Assembly: GCA_004001285.1 (NCBI GenBank)
Contig: AP018697.1
Location: 1,736,001-1,800,000, forward strand
Direction of reading: 5' to 3'
Source: Arthrobacter sp. MN05-02
GTDB lineage: Bacteria; Actinomycetota; Actinomycetes; Actinomycetales; Micrococcaceae
Length of the DNA stretch: 64,000 nt
In this document: piece after piece, positions 34,941-45,018 of the stretch
Layout: each line of letters opens with the position of its first letter
Numbering within the stretch: position 1 is the first letter of the stretch
The notes under the pieces: model-generated
Seen by the model: only the letters and a program-made list of their open reading frames with translations
Database searches by the model: none
What the model was told of the DNA's origin: nothing
Position numbers and translations under genes: made by a program

Positions 34941-36215
34941 GTGATTGCGTGGAACTCGACTCCTGTCCCAGAACTCGACGGCACCCAGTCGGGCATCAGC
35001 CTGTTCGACACGGCCGGCCAGGAGCCGACACCCCTCGGGAACCATCCCGAGCGCAGCCTCTACGTCTGCGGCATCACCCCCTACGACGCGACCCATCTCG
35101 GCCATGCGTCCACGTACGTGGCCTTCGACCTCCTGAACCGCACCTGGCGCGACGCCGGGGCGACGGTCTCCTACGTCCAGAACGTGACCGACGTCGACGA
35201 TCCCCTCCTCGAGCGGGCCACGGCCACCGGTGTGGACTGGCAGGAGCTCGCCGCCGAGCAGATCGCCCTGTTCCGTGAGGACATGGAAGCACTGAACGTC
35301 CTGCCGCCCGACCGCTACATCGGGGCCGTGGAGGCCATCGACTGGATCGTCCCGGCCGTCGAGGAACTCGTGGAGCGGGGACTGGCCTATCCCGTCCCGG
35401 GGGAGGACGGCGAGCCCGACGGCGACATCTACTTCTCCCTCGATGCCGTCGCGGCGCTCGACGCACGCGACCCGGCCTCCTGGTTCCTGGGCCAGGTGTC
35501 GCACCTGGCTCCCGACACGATGCTGGCCTTGTCCGCGGAGCTCGGCGGTGATCCCGAGCGCCCGCACAAGCGCAACGCGCTCGATCCGCTGCTCTGGAGG
35601 GCCGAACGCGCCGGTGAGCCCAGCTGGTCCGGCGGCACCCTCGGCCCCGGCCGTCCGGGCTGGCACATCGAATGCGCGGTGATTGCGCAGCGCTTCCTGC
35701 CCTCGCCCTTCACGGTGCAGGGAGGCGGCTCGGACCTCGTGTTCCCCCATCACGAGATGAGCGCGTCCCACGCCTGGGCGGCCAGTGGCACGCCGCTGGC
35801 CGAGCACTACGCCCACGCCGGGATGGTCGGCTACGACGGCGAGAAGATGAGCAAATCCCGAGGCAACCTGGTCCTCGTGTCGAAGCTGCGCCGCGCGGGT
35901 GTGGACCCCGCAGCCATCCGTCTCGCCATCCTCGCCCACCACTACCGCTCGGACTGGTCCTGGACGGACGGCGTCCTCGAGGAGGCGGTGGCCCGCCTGG
36001 ACCGCTGGCGCCGCGCCGCGGACGCGGCGGCGGTGGCCGACGTCGTGGCGGTGCGCGAACAGATCCGCGTCTGCCTGGCCGACGACCTCGACGCCCCCTC
36101 GGCCCTGGCCGCGGTGGACGCCTTCGCCGCGGCCGCGCACGGCTCCGCAGGTGATGCCGACGGCAGGCAGGGTCTGGCGGACGTGGTCGACGCGCTGCTC
36201 GGCGTCCGGCTCTAG
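34941..36215 (+). CDS. mshC: L-cysteine:1D-myo-inosityl 2-amino-2-deoxy-alpha-D-glucopyranoside ligase
   Basis: Joins cysteine to GlcN-Ins with ATP in the third step of mycothiol synthesis; mycothiol is the main low-molecular-weight thiol of actinobacteria. It is a cysteinyl-tRNA synthetase paralogue: [17 protein letters not shown] (HIGH-like), [31 protein letters not shown] (zinc/Cys site) and [11 protein letters not shown] (KMSKS). MshC lacks the anticodon-binding domain and has 424 residues, about 40-50 shorter than CysS, which separates the two. GTG 34941 has AAGG about 8 nt upstream. Confidence 0.95.
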   Translation: MIAWNSTPVPELDGTQSGISLFDTAGQEPTPLGNHPERSLYVCGITPYDATHLGHASTYVAFDLLNRTWRDAGATVSYVQNVTDVDDPLLERATATGVDWQELAAEQIALFREDMEALNVLPPDRYIGAVEAIDWIVPAVEELVERGLAYPVPGEDGEPDGDIYFSLDAVAALDARDPASWFLGQVSHLAPDTMLALSAELGGDPERPHKRNALDPLLWRAERAGEPSWSGGTLGPGRPGWHIECAVIAQRFLPSPFTVQGGGSDLVFPHHEMSASHAWAASGTPLAEHYAHAGMVGYDGEKMSKSRGNLVLVSKLRRAGVDPAAIRLAILAHHYRSDWSWTDGVLEEAVARLDRWRRAADAAAVADVVAVREQIRVCLADDLDAPSALAAVDAFAAAAHGSAGDADGRQGLADVVDALLGVRL

Positions 36216-36299
36216 CAGCGGCAGCCGCGCTGCGCACCTGCCCCGCCGAACGCCCGTGCGCGTGGCTCCGCCGTCGCGTGTGACGCCTCGTCGGTACCG

Positions 36300-37187
36300 C
36301 TAGTCGCGGCGGCGCTTCTTCAGGTAGCGCTCGAACTCGCGGGCGATCGACTCCCCGCTCGCCTCGGGGAGGTCCACGGTGTCCTTGGCCTCCTCGAGCT
36401 GGCGGACGTACGCGGCCACCTCCGGGTCCTCCGTCGCCAACTCGTCCACCCCGCGTTCCCACGCCTCGGACTCCTCCGTCAGGACGTGGGTGTCGACCGT
36501 GATCTGCAGGATCTCCTCGAGCTTGTTCAGGAGGGCCAGCTGCGCCTTGGGCGACGGGGACTGACCCACGTAGTGGGGCACGGCCGCCCACAGCGACATC
36601 GTGGGGATGTCCGCGAGCAGGCCCATCTCGGCCAGCACGCCGACGATGCCGATGGGTCCCTCGTAGGTGGACGGTTCGACGTCGAGGCTCTCACGGACGA
36701 GGTCGTCGTCCGAGGTGACCGTCACGGGGATGGGCCGCGAGTGGGGCACGTCGGCCAGCAGCGCCCCGACCAGGACGATGCAGTCGACGCTCAGCTCCTT
36801 CGCGAGCGCGACGAGTTCCGCGGTGTAGGCGCGCCACTTGTAGGAGGGCTCGACTCCGTTGACGAGGATCAGGTCGACGTTCGAGTCGGGGACGACGGCC
36901 TTGCTGATCCGGGTGTTGGGCCACTTGATGCGCCGCTGGCCGGAGGAGTTCCGCTTGATCATGGGGCGGGTGAACTGGAAGTCGTAGAACTCGTCGGCGT
37001 CGATGGTCGAGATGCGCTCGCTGCCGAAGAACCGGCCCAGGTACTTCAGACCGTCGCTGGCCGCCTCGCCGGCGTCGTTCCAGCCCTCGAACGCGGCGAG
37101 CATGATCGTGATGCGCCGCTCGGGTTCGCCGGCGTCCTGGAAAAGGTCCTGTACGCCACTGGGCTGGTTCTCTTCGAAGCTGTCCAC
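36300..37187 (-). CDS. PAC2 family protein (proteasome-assembly-chaperone-like)
   Basis: A 295-residue protein of the PAC2 family, named for a eukaryotic proteasome assembly chaperone. Signatures: IMLAAFEGWNDAGEAASDGL, FYDFQFTRPMIKRNSSGQRRIKWPNT, LILVNGVEPSYKWRAYTAEL, IVLVGALLADVPHSRPIPVT, GPIGIVGVLAEMGLL and MSLWAAVPHYVG. It is encoded 3.3 kb from the proteasome operon, as is Rv2125 in M. tuberculosis, but no role in bacterial proteasome assembly has been shown to my knowledge. C-terminus is basic (YLKKRRRD). GTG start at 37187 with TAGGGT 6 nt upstream, another leaderless-type promoter. Confidence 0.88.
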   Translation of the reverse strand: MDSFEENQPSGVQDLFQDAGEPERRITIMLAAFEGWNDAGEAASDGLKYLGRFFGSERISTIDADEFYDFQFTRPMIKRNSSGQRRIKWPNTRISKAVVPDSNVDLILVNGVEPSYKWRAYTAELVALAKELSVDCIVLVGALLADVPHSRPIPVTVTSDDDLVRESLDVEPSTYEGPIGIVGVLAEMGLLADIPTMSLWAAVPHYVGQSPSPKAQLALLNKLEEILQITVDTHVLTEESEAWERGVDELATEDPEVAAYVRQLEEAKDTVDLPEASGESIAREFERYLKKRRRD

Positions 37188-37292
37188 GTTCTCACCCTAA
37201 ACCCCGGTGCGCGACCATGTCAGGCGACGTTCCACGGCTACGCGCAGAGCAGATGTGCGGGCCTGTCAAGGGGTCGCCGTAGACTGGAAGGT

Positions 37293-38072
37293 ATGGCCAA
37301 CCACCCCACCGGCAGCATCCAGACCCTTCCCCGCACCGCGCTCCGGAGCGACGGCTCCACGGCCGACGGGAACCTCGGCGGGCTGCAGGGCGTGCTGTGG
37401 GACATGGACGGGACGATCGTCGACACGGAGCCGTACTGGATCCGGGCCGAGAAGGAGCTGGTCGAATCCCATGGCGGCACCTGGACCACCGAGCAGGCCA
37501 CCGCGCTGGTCGGCCAGGCCCTCGAGTACTCCGCCGGGCAGCTCCAGCAGGCCGGCGTCGACCTCGAAGTCCGCACCATCATCGAACACCTCACGGAGCG
37601 TGTGGCGGCGGACGTGCGCACCGAGGTGCCCTGGCGCCCGGGAGCCAGGGACCTGCTGGCGGCCCTCCGCGCGGAGGGCGTCCCCTGCGCGATGGTCACC
37701 ATGTCGGAGAGCCTCCTCGCGCGTGCGGTCGCCGCGCGGCTGCCCGAGGGCACCTTCTCCCACCTCGTCACGGGGGACCGCGTGAGTGCCGGCAAGCCGG
37801 ACCCCGAGGCCTACCAACTGGGCTTCGACCTGCTCGCCGCGGACCACCCGGGCCTCAGCAAGGACCGCGTCGTGGCCGTGGAGGACTCCCTTCCCGGCGT
37901 CACCTCCGCCCTCGCTGCAGGGCTCGTCACGCTCGCCGTCCCCCACTTCGTGCCGCTGCCGCCCGACGACCGCCGCACCGACTGGGACACCCTCGAGGGA
38001 CGGACCCCGGCCGATCTCGCCGCGCTCCTGCCGGGGAACGGCCGGTCCGAGTGCGCAGGGGACGGCGCATGA
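37293..38072 (+). CDS. HAD-superfamily phosphatase (beta-phosphoglucomutase/GpH-like)
   Basis: A 259-residue HAD hydrolase: nucleophile motif LWDMDGTIVDTEPYW, helical cap with LVGQALEYSAGQL, motif II MVTMSES, motif III Lys in SAGKPDPEAYQLG and motif IV VVAVEDSLPGVTSALAAG. It belongs to the large subfamily I group, whose substrates (sugar phosphates, phosphoglycolate) cannot be told apart here. TAGACT (37280-37285) is 7 nt before the ATG, overlapping a GGAAGG stretch. The stop overlaps the site-2 protease start (ATGA). Confidence 0.87.
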   Translation: MANHPTGSIQTLPRTALRSDGSTADGNLGGLQGVLWDMDGTIVDTEPYWIRAEKELVESHGGTWTTEQATALVGQALEYSAGQLQQAGVDLEVRTIIEHLTERVAADVRTEVPWRPGARDLLAALRAEGVPCAMVTMSESLLARAVAARLPEGTFSHLVTGDRVSAGKPDPEAYQLGFDLLAADHPGLSKDRVVAVEDSLPGVTSALAAGLVTLAVPHFVPLPPDDRRTDWDTLEGRTPADLAALLPGNGRSECAGDGA

Positions 38073-39223
38073 GCCGAGATCAGCGGGTTCCTCCGCGGGA
38101 GGCGAGCCCCGGGCTCTCCCTCGGGCGCATCGCCGGCATACCGGTGGTCCTGGCCTGGTCGTGGTTCGTCATCACGGCGTTCATCGTGCTCGTCTTCGGC
38201 CCCCGCGTCAGCGCCGCCTTCCCGGAGATCGGGTCCGGTGCCTACGGCGTCGCCCTCGGCTATGCCCTGCTCCTCGCCGCATCCGTGCTCATCCACGAAC
38301 TGGCCCACGCCCTCACCGCCCGTGCCTTCGGCTGGCCGACGACGCGCATCGTCCTGAACCTGTGGGGCGGACACACCCAGTTCGCGAGCTTCAACGCCTC
38401 GCCCGGCCGGTCCCTGGCGGTCGCGCTCGCCGGCCCCGCCGCCAACTTCGTCCTCGCGGGCCTGGGGTGGGCGCTGCTGCAGGCCATGACGCCGGGCTCC
38501 GTGTCCTATCTCCTCGCCACTATCCTGGTCTGGGCCAACCTCCTCGTGGCCGCCTTCAACGTCCTGCCCGGCCTGCCGCTCGACGGCGGCCGCCTGGTCG
38601 AGAGCGCGGTGTGGAAAGCAACCGGCAGCCAGGAGAAGGGCACCGTGGCCGCCGGATGGGCCGGGCGCATCATCGTCATCCTGCTGCTCGGCGTGGTGGT
38701 CGGCGTACCGCTGCTCCAAGGGCGCGGCCCGGACCTGACGGTCATCCTCATCGCCGTGGTCATGGGTGCCTTCCTGTGGCTGGGGGCGACGTCCGCCATC
38801 GAGAACGCACGCATGCGCCTGCGCCTGCCCGCGATCAGCGCGGGACGACTCCAGCAGCGCGCTCTGGGCCTCCCCGCCGGGACCACCGTGCTGGCCGCCC
38901 GCCGCCTGCTCCGGGAGAACCCGGGCGCCGCGGTCGTCGTGACCGGTTCGTCCGGGGTCCCGGAAGCCGTCGTCGACGAGGCCGCGCTGCTCGCCGTCCC
39001 CGAGGAGGCGGCGGGGACGACGGCAATCAACGCAGCCGCACGCCGCCTCGCCGCAGGAGCCTATGTGCCCGAGTGGGCCGAGGGCCAGGAACTCGTGCAG
39101 TTCCTGGCACGCCTCGAGGGCAGCGAGTACGCCGTGGTGAACCGGCAGGGCGCCGTGACCGGGCTGCTCCACCAGCGGACGGTCGTGCAGGCCATCACCG
39201 GGAAGACCACCCCCGGCGCCTGA
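38069..39223 (+). CDS. Site-2 protease family (M50) membrane protein with C-terminal CBS-like region
   Basis: A 384-residue intramembrane zinc protease-like protein. The N-terminal half has about six membrane helices with HELAH in ASVLIHELAHALTARAF and the third ligand in FNVLPGLPLDGGRLVES (NxxPxxPLDGG). The C-terminal 130 residues (LRLPAISAGRLQQRALG to VVQAITGK) resemble a pair of degenerate CBS domains, as in the Rip3-type group. Substrates unknown. It is translationally coupled to the HAD gene and followed 76 bp later by trmI; this order next to the proteasome locus is common in actinobacteria. Confidence 0.87.
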   Translation: MSRDQRVPPREASPGLSLGRIAGIPVVLAWSWFVITAFIVLVFGPRVSAAFPEIGSGAYGVALGYALLLAASVLIHELAHALTARAFGWPTTRIVLNLWGGHTQFASFNASPGRSLAVALAGPAANFVLAGLGWALLQAMTPGSVSYLLATILVWANLLVAAFNVLPGLPLDGGRLVESAVWKATGSQEKGTVAAGWAGRIIVILLLGVVVGVPLLQGRGPDLTVILIAVVMGAFLWLGATSAIENARMRLRLPAISAGRLQQRALGLPAGTTVLAARRLLRENPGAAVVVTGSSGVPEAVVDEAALLAVPEEAAGTTAINAAARRLAAGAYVPEWAEGQELVQFLARLEGSEYAVVNRQGAVTGLLHQRTVVQAITGKTTPGA

Positions 39224-39299
39224 GGCCACCGGGTAGCGCCCACCGACCTTTCTCCACCTCATCCATGCCGGTTCTGCCGGCCCTCGCCGAAGGATCCCC

Positions 39300-40373
39300 A
39301 TGAGCTCCACCCCGACACCGTCCGACGCACCGGCAAGCCCCCATGGCGCCGCGGCCCGCCGCGGCCCGTTCCGCCCCGGCGAGCGCGTCCAGCTCACGGA
39401 CGAGAAGGGCAGGATGAACACCATCACCCTGACCCCCGGCGGCGCGTTCCACACCCACAAGGGTTTCCTGCAGCACGACGCCCTGATCGGCGCCACCGAG
39501 GGGACCATCCTCGAGAACACCACCGGCCAGTTGTACCAGGCGCTGCGTCCGCTGCTGTCCGACTTCGTGCTGTCGATGCCCCGAGGTGCCGCCGTTGTCT
39601 ACCCGAAGGATGCCGGGCAGATCGTGACCATGGCCGACATCTACCCCGGAGCCCGCGTGGTCGAGGCAGGCGTCGGCTCCGGGGCGCTCTCCATCTCGCT
39701 GCTGCGGGCCGTCGGCGACTCCGGGTACCTCCACTCGTTCGAGCGGCGCGAGGAGTTCGCGGACATCGCACGGGGCAACGTCGAGACGATCTTCGGCGGG
39801 CCCCACCCGGCGTGGCAGATCACCCTCGGCGACTTCCAGGAGCAGGTCGTGGAGCAGGAGGAGCCGGGGTCCGTGGACCGCGTCGTCCTCGACATGCTCG
39901 CGCCCTGGGAGTGCCTCGAGGCCGTCGCGACCGTCCTCGCTGCCGGTGGTGTCTGGATCAGCTACGTCGCCACCGTCACACAGCTCTCCCGCACAGCCGA
40001 GGCCATCCGCGCCGACGGGCGCTTCACCGAACCCGAGGGCTGGGAGTCGATGGTGCGCGGCTGGCACCTCGAGGGACTGGCGGTCCGTCCGGACCACCGG
40101 ATGGTCGCCCACACCGGGTTCCTGCTCACCACCCGCAGGCTCGCCGACGGCGCCGTCGGATTCACCCCGAAGCGCAGGCCGTCCAAGACCGGCTTCAGCG
40201 AGGAGGACCTCAACGCGTGGACCCCGCAGGCCGTCGGCGAACGCGATGTCTCGGACAAACGGCTCCGGCGCGTGGCGCGCGATGCGGCATCCACCATCCA
40301 GCGCGGCTCCCTCCCGCCGGAGGAGGCGCAGGCCCGCCGCGACGCGATCGCCGACGGCGGTACGGTCGAGTAG
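39300..40373 (+). CDS. trmI: tRNA (adenine(58)-N1)-methyltransferase TrmI
   Basis: Adds the N1-methyl group to A58 in the T loop of tRNAs, using S-adenosylmethionine; the enzyme is a homotetramer. The 357-residue protein has an N-terminal beta domain ([17 protein letters not shown]), [21 protein letters not shown], the SAM loop [20 protein letters not shown], and [16 protein letters not shown]. This is the protein described from M. tuberculosis as Rv2118c, which also sits just upstream of the proteasome genes. Residues 285-357 are an extra charged tail. ATG 39300 has GAAGGA 7 nt upstream. Confidence 0.93.
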   Translation: MSSTPTPSDAPASPHGAAARRGPFRPGERVQLTDEKGRMNTITLTPGGAFHTHKGFLQHDALIGATEGTILENTTGQLYQALRPLLSDFVLSMPRGAAVVYPKDAGQIVTMADIYPGARVVEAGVGSGALSISLLRAVGDSGYLHSFERREEFADIARGNVETIFGGPHPAWQITLGDFQEQVVEQEEPGSVDRVVLDMLAPWECLEAVATVLAAGGVWISYVATVTQLSRTAEAIRADGRFTEPEGWESMVRGWHLEGLAVRPDHRMVAHTGFLLTTRRLADGAVGFTPKRRPSKTGFSEEDLNAWTPQAVGERDVSDKRLRRVARDAASTIQRGSLPPEEAQARRDAIADGGTVE

Positions 40374-40530
40374 GGACCCCCGTGCGTGCCGCGGGCGATA
40401 CAGCATCTCCGGTGGGCAGGAACAGGGGAGAGGCCCGCGGACGCCGGGCGTTAACACTGCACGCCGTGCGCTGACGTCTGCGCTAAGGTCGGAAGACAGC
40501 CGAAGGTCGAACACGAGGTGGCGAACCGAA

Positions 40531-42288
40531 ATGACGGACTCCGAAGACAGCGCTCCCGCCGCCGACGCGCGGGGCATCACCCGGCCCCCCGCCGACACCA
40601 CCGTGGCCCAGCGCCAGCTCAACATCCTGCGGGACCGGCTGCGCCACATCGACCGTCAGCTCGCCTCCGCGACCCAGAACAACGGCAAGCTCGTCAGCGC
40701 CCTGGAATCGGCCCGCACCGAGATCGTCCGGCTCAAGGCCGCCCTCGAGAAGGAGGGTGCAGCGCCCTTCAGCTTCGCGACCATCATGCAGGTCAACCCG
40801 AAGCGGCCGGCAGAGCCCGGTACCACCACCGAGGCGACGGTGCAGGACACCGCGGACATCCTCCAATCGGGGCGGAAGCTCCGCGTCACCGTCAGCCCGC
40901 TCATCAGCGTGCGGCAGCTCACGCCCGGCCAGGAGGTGCTGCTCAACGAATCCCTGACCATCGTCGCGGCCCTCGGCTTCGAACGGGCCGGGGAGATCGT
41001 GACCGTCAAGGAACTCCTGGGAGCCGACCGTGCCCTCGTCGTCGGGCGGACGGACGACGAGCGCGTGATCCGGCTCAGCGGGCCGCTGCAGGCCGAGAGG
41101 ATTCGGGTCGGCGATGCGCTGGCCGTGGACACGAAGTCCGGCTACGGCCTGGAGAAGGTGCCCCGGAGCGAGGTGGAGAACCTCGTGCTGGAGGAAGTGC
41201 CCGACATCGCGTACGGGGACATCGGCGGACTGGGCCCGCAGATCGAGCAGATCCGCGACGCCGTGGAATTGCCGTTCCTCCACCCCGACCTCTACCGCGA
41301 ACACGGCCTCAAGCCGCCCAAGGGGATCCTCCTCTACGGCCCTCCCGGGTGCGGCAAGACGCTCATCGCGAAGGCGGTCGCGAACTCGCTCGCGGCACGC
41401 GCCGCGGAGCGCGCAGGCCTCGAACAGATCCGCAGCTACTTCCTGAACATCAAGGGTCCGGAGCTGCTCGACAAGTACGTCGGTGAGACCGAGCGCCACA
41501 TCCGGCTGATCTTCGCGCGGGCCCGCGAGAAGGCGTCGGACGGCAGTCCCGTCGTCGTGTTCTTCGACGAGATGGACTCCCTGTTCCGCACGCGCGGAAC
41601 CGGCGTCTCCTCCGACGTCGAGACCACCATCGTGCCGCAGCTGCTGAGCGAGATCGACGGCGTCGAGAAGCTGGAGAACGTGATCGTCATCGGCGCCTCG
41701 AACCGTGAGGACATGATCGATCCGGCCATCCTGCGGCCGGGCCGGCTCGATGTGAAGATCAAGATCCAGCGGCCCGACGCCGAGGGTGCCGCCGAGATCT
41801 TCGCGAAGTACATCACCGCCGACCTGCCCCTGCATGCCGACGACCTCGCGGAGAACGGCAACGACCCGCAGACCACGATCTCCGAGATGATTCGCCGTAC
41901 GGTCGAGCAGATGTACTCGACGGACAAGTCGAACGAGTACCTCGAGGTGACCTACGCCAACGGGGACACGGAGATGCTTTACTTCAAGGACTTCAATTCC
42001 GGTGCGGTGATCCAGAACGTGGTGGACCGTGCCAAGAAGTACGCCATCAAGGACCTCCTCCTCGACGGCAGCAAGGGCTTGCGCATCGAGCACCTCATGC
42101 GGGCCGTGGTCGACGAGTTCCGCGAGCACGAGGACATGCCGAACACCACGAACCCCGACGACTGGGCGCGTATCTCCGGCAAGAAGGGCGAGCGCATCAC
42201 CTACATCCGGACGATCGTCCAGGGGAAGGCCGGGCAGGAGCCGGGCAAGTCGATCGAGACGACGGCGAACACGGGCCAGTATCTGTGA
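40531..42288 (+). CDS. mpa: Proteasome-associated AAA+ ATPase Mpa/ARC
   Basis: Hexameric unfoldase that recognises Pup through its coiled coils and threads pupylated proteins into the 20S core. The 585-residue chain shows an N-terminal coiled coil (about 24-74), two OB-like inter-domains (about 80-225), then the AAA+ module with Walker A GPPGCGKT (270-277), Walker [11 protein letters not shown] and an arginine-finger region [19 protein letters not shown]. The C-terminus is GQYL, the Tyr-Leu motif that docks into the proteasome alpha ring. ATG 40531 is chosen (GAGGTGG 9 nt upstream). First gene of the Pup-proteasome unit; its stop overlaps a possible GTG start of dop. Confidence 0.96.
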   Translation: MTDSEDSAPAADARGITRPPADTTVAQRQLNILRDRLRHIDRQLASATQNNGKLVSALESARTEIVRLKAALEKEGAAPFSFATIMQVNPKRPAEPGTTTEATVQDTADILQSGRKLRVTVSPLISVRQLTPGQEVLLNESLTIVAALGFERAGEIVTVKELLGADRALVVGRTDDERVIRLSGPLQAERIRVGDALAVDTKSGYGLEKVPRSEVENLVLEEVPDIAYGDIGGLGPQIEQIRDAVELPFLHPDLYREHGLKPPKGILLYGPPGCGKTLIAKAVANSLAARAAERAGLEQIRSYFLNIKGPELLDKYVGETERHIRLIFARAREKASDGSPVVVFFDEMDSLFRTRGTGVSSDVETTIVPQLLSEIDGVEKLENVIVIGASNREDMIDPAILRPGRLDVKIKIQRPDAEGAAEIFAKYITADLPLHADDLAENGNDPQTTISEMIRRTVEQMYSTDKSNEYLEVTYANGDTEMLYFKDFNSGAVIQNVVDRAKKYAIKDLLLDGSKGLRIEHLMRAVVDEFREHEDMPNTTNPDDWARISGKKGERITYIRTIVQGKAGQEPGKSIETTANTGQYL

Positions 42289-42353
42289 TCGAAACCGGTG
42301 GACGACGGACCGGTGCGACGGATGGGCTGCCGGCCGTGGGCGAGGGGGTCTCC

Positions 42354-43931
42354 GTGCACCGCGTCATGGGGACGGAGACCGAGTACGGCATCATCGCGCC
42401 CGCCCTGCCCTCGGCGAATCCCACGCTCCTGTCCTCGCAGGTGGTCAACGCCTACGCGGCGACCCTGAGGGAAGGGCTCGGCAACCTCGCGGGCACCCGC
42501 TGGGACTACACGGACGAGACGCCGCTCACGGACGCCCGCGGCTTCCGCATGGACCGGGCCGCCGCGCATCCGAGCCAGCTGACCGACGAACCCGCGGAAC
42601 TCAGCGCGGAACAGATCGCCCTCGAACGGGGAGAGCCGGCCGAGGCGGCGGTGCTGATGAACCTCGTGCTGAACAACGGCGCGAGGCTCTACGTGGACCA
42701 CGCCCATCCCGAGTACTCCTCACCCGAAGTGACCAACCCCCTGGACGCCGTCCTGTGGGACCGGGCGGGGGACCATGTCGCCGCCGCCGCCATGACCCGG
42801 ATCGGATCCACCCCCGGCTTCTCGCCCGTCATCCTCTACAAGAACAACACGGACAACAAGAGCGTCTCCTACGGCTCGCACGAGAACTACCTCGTTCCCC
42901 GGAGCGTGCCGTTCTCGAAGCTCGCCGAGGCCCTCCTCCCCTTCTTCGTCTCACGGCAGGTCATCTGCGGCGCCGGACGCGTGGGGATCGGTCCGCTGAA
43001 CCAGGAGCCCGGCTTCCAGATCAGCCAGCGCGCGGACTTCTTCGAGAACGAGATCGGGCTGGAGACTACGGTCCGGCGCCCCATCATCAACACGCGCGAC
43101 GAGCCGCACGCCGTCGCCGAGAAGTACCGCCGGCTGCACGTGATCATCGGCGACGCCAACCTGAACGAGGTGTCCAACTACCTCAAGCTGGGTACCACCT
43201 CCCTCGTCCTGGCGCTGGTGGAGCAGGGTCTGGCGCCGGTCCCCACCCTCGAGGATCCGGTGCAGGCACTGCGCACGATCAGCCACGATCCGTCGCTGAC
43301 GGCCACGGTCCGGCTGACCGACGGCCGCAGCCTCTCCGGACTCGACCTTCAGGAGCTCTACTGCGAGGCGGTGACGCGCGCCGTGCCGGCGGACGCCGAC
43401 GAGCAGACCCGCGACGTCGTCGAACGCTGGCAGGCGCTGCTGGCGACCCTGCGCCGCGATCCTCGGGCGGCGGCCCGGCAGGTGGACTGGATCGCGAAAC
43501 TGAAGGTGCTCGAGGCCTACCGCACACGGGACGGACTCGCCTGGACGGACCCGCGGCTCGCGCTCGTCGACCTGCAGTACGCGGACCTGCGGCCGGAGAA
43601 GGGCATCTACCAGCGGCTCGCGCCCCGGGGCGACGTCGATCTGCTCGTACGTCCCGAGGAAGTGGCGCGGGCAGCCGTCCAGCCGCCGCGCGACACACGG
43701 GCCTACTTCCGCGGCCGCTGCATCTCCGAGTATCCGGCGGAGGTCGTCGGTGCGAGCTGGGACTCGCTGATCTTCGAGCTGGCGGGGGAGCGGCGGCTGC
43801 AGCGCGTGCAGACACGCGAGCCGCTGCGGGGCACGGCGGTGCTGACCGAGGAGCTGTTCGAGACAGCAGCCGATGCCCGGGATTTCCTCACCCGATTGTT
43901 GAGCGGCCCCGACCGCCGCGTGGCACCATAG
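42354..43931 (+). CDS. dop: Pup deamidase/depupylase Dop
   Basis: Converts the C-terminal Gln of Pup to Glu and also removes Pup from conjugates. It is a glutamine-synthetase-like carboxylate-amine ligase homologue: RVMGTETEYGIIAPA at the start (metal-binding Glu), [48 protein letters not shown]. The long insertion after PEVTN typical of Dop versus PafA is present. I place the start at GTG 42354 (GAGGGGG 6 nt upstream, conserved sequence begins there), but GTG 42285 overlaps the mpa stop as GTGA and would add 23 non-conserved residues. Confidence 0.94.
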   Translation: MHRVMGTETEYGIIAPALPSANPTLLSSQVVNAYAATLREGLGNLAGTRWDYTDETPLTDARGFRMDRAAAHPSQLTDEPAELSAEQIALERGEPAEAAVLMNLVLNNGARLYVDHAHPEYSSPEVTNPLDAVLWDRAGDHVAAAAMTRIGSTPGFSPVILYKNNTDNKSVSYGSHENYLVPRSVPFSKLAEALLPFFVSRQVICGAGRVGIGPLNQEPGFQISQRADFFENEIGLETTVRRPIINTRDEPHAVAEKYRRLHVIIGDANLNEVSNYLKLGTTSLVLALVEQGLAPVPTLEDPVQALRTISHDPSLTATVRLTDGRSLSGLDLQELYCEAVTRAVPADADEQTRDVVERWQALLATLRRDPRAAARQVDWIAKLKVLEAYRTRDGLAWTDPRLALVDLQYADLRPEKGIYQRLAPRGDVDLLVRPEEVARAAVQPPRDTRAYFRGRCISEYPAEVVGASWDSLIFELAGERRLQRVQTREPLRGTAVLTEELFETAADARDFLTRLLSGPDRRVAP

Positions 43932-43977
43932 GAACCTGATCACCGAACCGATCACGAACACGGAAAGGGTGGCCGTC

Positions 43978-44181
43978 ATGGCGACACAGGACCGCATCAA
44001 CACCGGTGGATCGTCCTCCGAATCTGAGGAGGAGATCCCCGATCCCGCCCCGGCAGCGCCTGCCGCCCAGGACTCCGCGCAGACCCAGGGCGTCGACGAC
44101 CTGCTCGACGAGATCGACGGCGTCCTCGAGTCCAACGCCGAGGAGTTCGTGCGCGGATTCGTGCAGAAGGGCGGCCAGTAG
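43978..44181 (+). CDS. pup: Prokaryotic ubiquitin-like protein Pup
   Basis: Small disordered protein tag of 67 residues, joined by an isopeptide bond from its C-terminal Glu to substrate lysines. The sequence starts MATQDRINTGG, is acidic, has the Mpa-binding helix region VDDLLDEIDGVLESNAEEFV and ends FVQKGGQ. The terminal GGQ means Dop must deamidate it before PafA can use it. ATG 43978 has GGAAAGGG about 8 nt upstream; GTG 43969 would add three residues. Lies 46 bp after dop and 3 bp before prcB. Confidence 0.97.
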   Translation: MATQDRINTGGSSSESEEEIPDPAPAAPAAQDSAQTQGVDDLLDEIDGVLESNAEEFVRGFVQKGGQ

Positions 44182-44184
44182 CGG

Positions 44185-45015
44185 ATGCTCCCGGACGATG
44201 CAGCAGCAGCGGTGCCCCGGGCCGCCTCCACCTCGTTCGCCGACTTCCTGGACGCCCACCATCCCGGCCTGCTGCCGTCGAACCGCACGCTCGGCACGGG
44301 AACGTCGTCGACCGACGCATCCCACCTCGCGCCCCACGCGACCACGATCGTCTCGCTGACCTTCCCCGGCGGCGTGCTGATGGCCGGGGACCGCCGGGCG
44401 ACCATGGGCAACGTCATCGCGAGCCGCCACATCGAGAAGGTCTTCCCGGCCGATCAGTACTCCGTCCTGGGCATCGCCGGGAGCGCGGGGATCGGCCTCG
44501 ACCTGACCCGACTGTTCCAGGTGGAGCTCGAACACTACGAGAAGATCGAGGCGACGATGATGAGCCTCGACGGCAAGGCCAACCGCCTTGCCGCGATGGT
44601 GCGGCAGAACCTCCCCATGGCCATGCAGGGCCTCGCGGTGGTGCCGCTCTTCGCCGGGTTCGACACCGAACGGCACGTGGGCCGGCTCTTCTCCTTCGAC
44701 GTCACCGGCGGCCGATACGAAGAGCACGAGCACCACTCCGTCGGCTCGGGCTCCGTGTTCGCCCGCGGCGCCCTCAAGAAGAAGCTGTGGAATCCGCGCC
44801 TGGACGAGGCATCGGCGGTGCGGGTAGCCGTCGAGGCCCTGTACGACGCGGCCGACGACGACTCGGCGACCGGCGGACCGGATACCGTGCGAGCCCTGTG
44901 GCCCGTGGTCTACGTCGTCGACGGAACCGGCGCGCGCCGTATCCCTGAGCGAGAGCTCGAGGCCGCGGCGCACACCATCATCGAGGCCCGCTCCTCAGCG
45001 GGCCGGGAGGCATAG
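44185..45015 (+). CDS. prcB: Proteasome beta subunit PrcB
   Basis: Catalytic subunit of the 20S core. The 276-residue precursor carries a 52-residue propeptide that is removed autocatalytically before Thr53 ([14 protein letters not shown]), exposing the N-terminal Thr nucleophile. Asp and Lys of the active site are in [11 protein letters not shown] and HIEKVFP. Conserved [21 protein letters not shown] follows. The order pup-prcB-prcA with 3-bp gaps indicates tight co-translation. Confidence 0.96.
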   Translation: MLPDDAAAAVPRAASTSFADFLDAHHPGLLPSNRTLGTGTSSTDASHLAPHATTIVSLTFPGGVLMAGDRRATMGNVIASRHIEKVFPADQYSVLGIAGSAGIGLDLTRLFQVELEHYEKIEATMMSLDGKANRLAAMVRQNLPMAMQGLAVVPLFAGFDTERHVGRLFSFDVTGGRYEEHEHHSVGSGSVFARGALKKKLWNPRLDEASAVRVAVEALYDAADDDSATGGPDTVRALWPVVYVVDGTGARRIPERELEAAAHTIIEARSSAGREA

Positions 45016-45018
45016 ACC

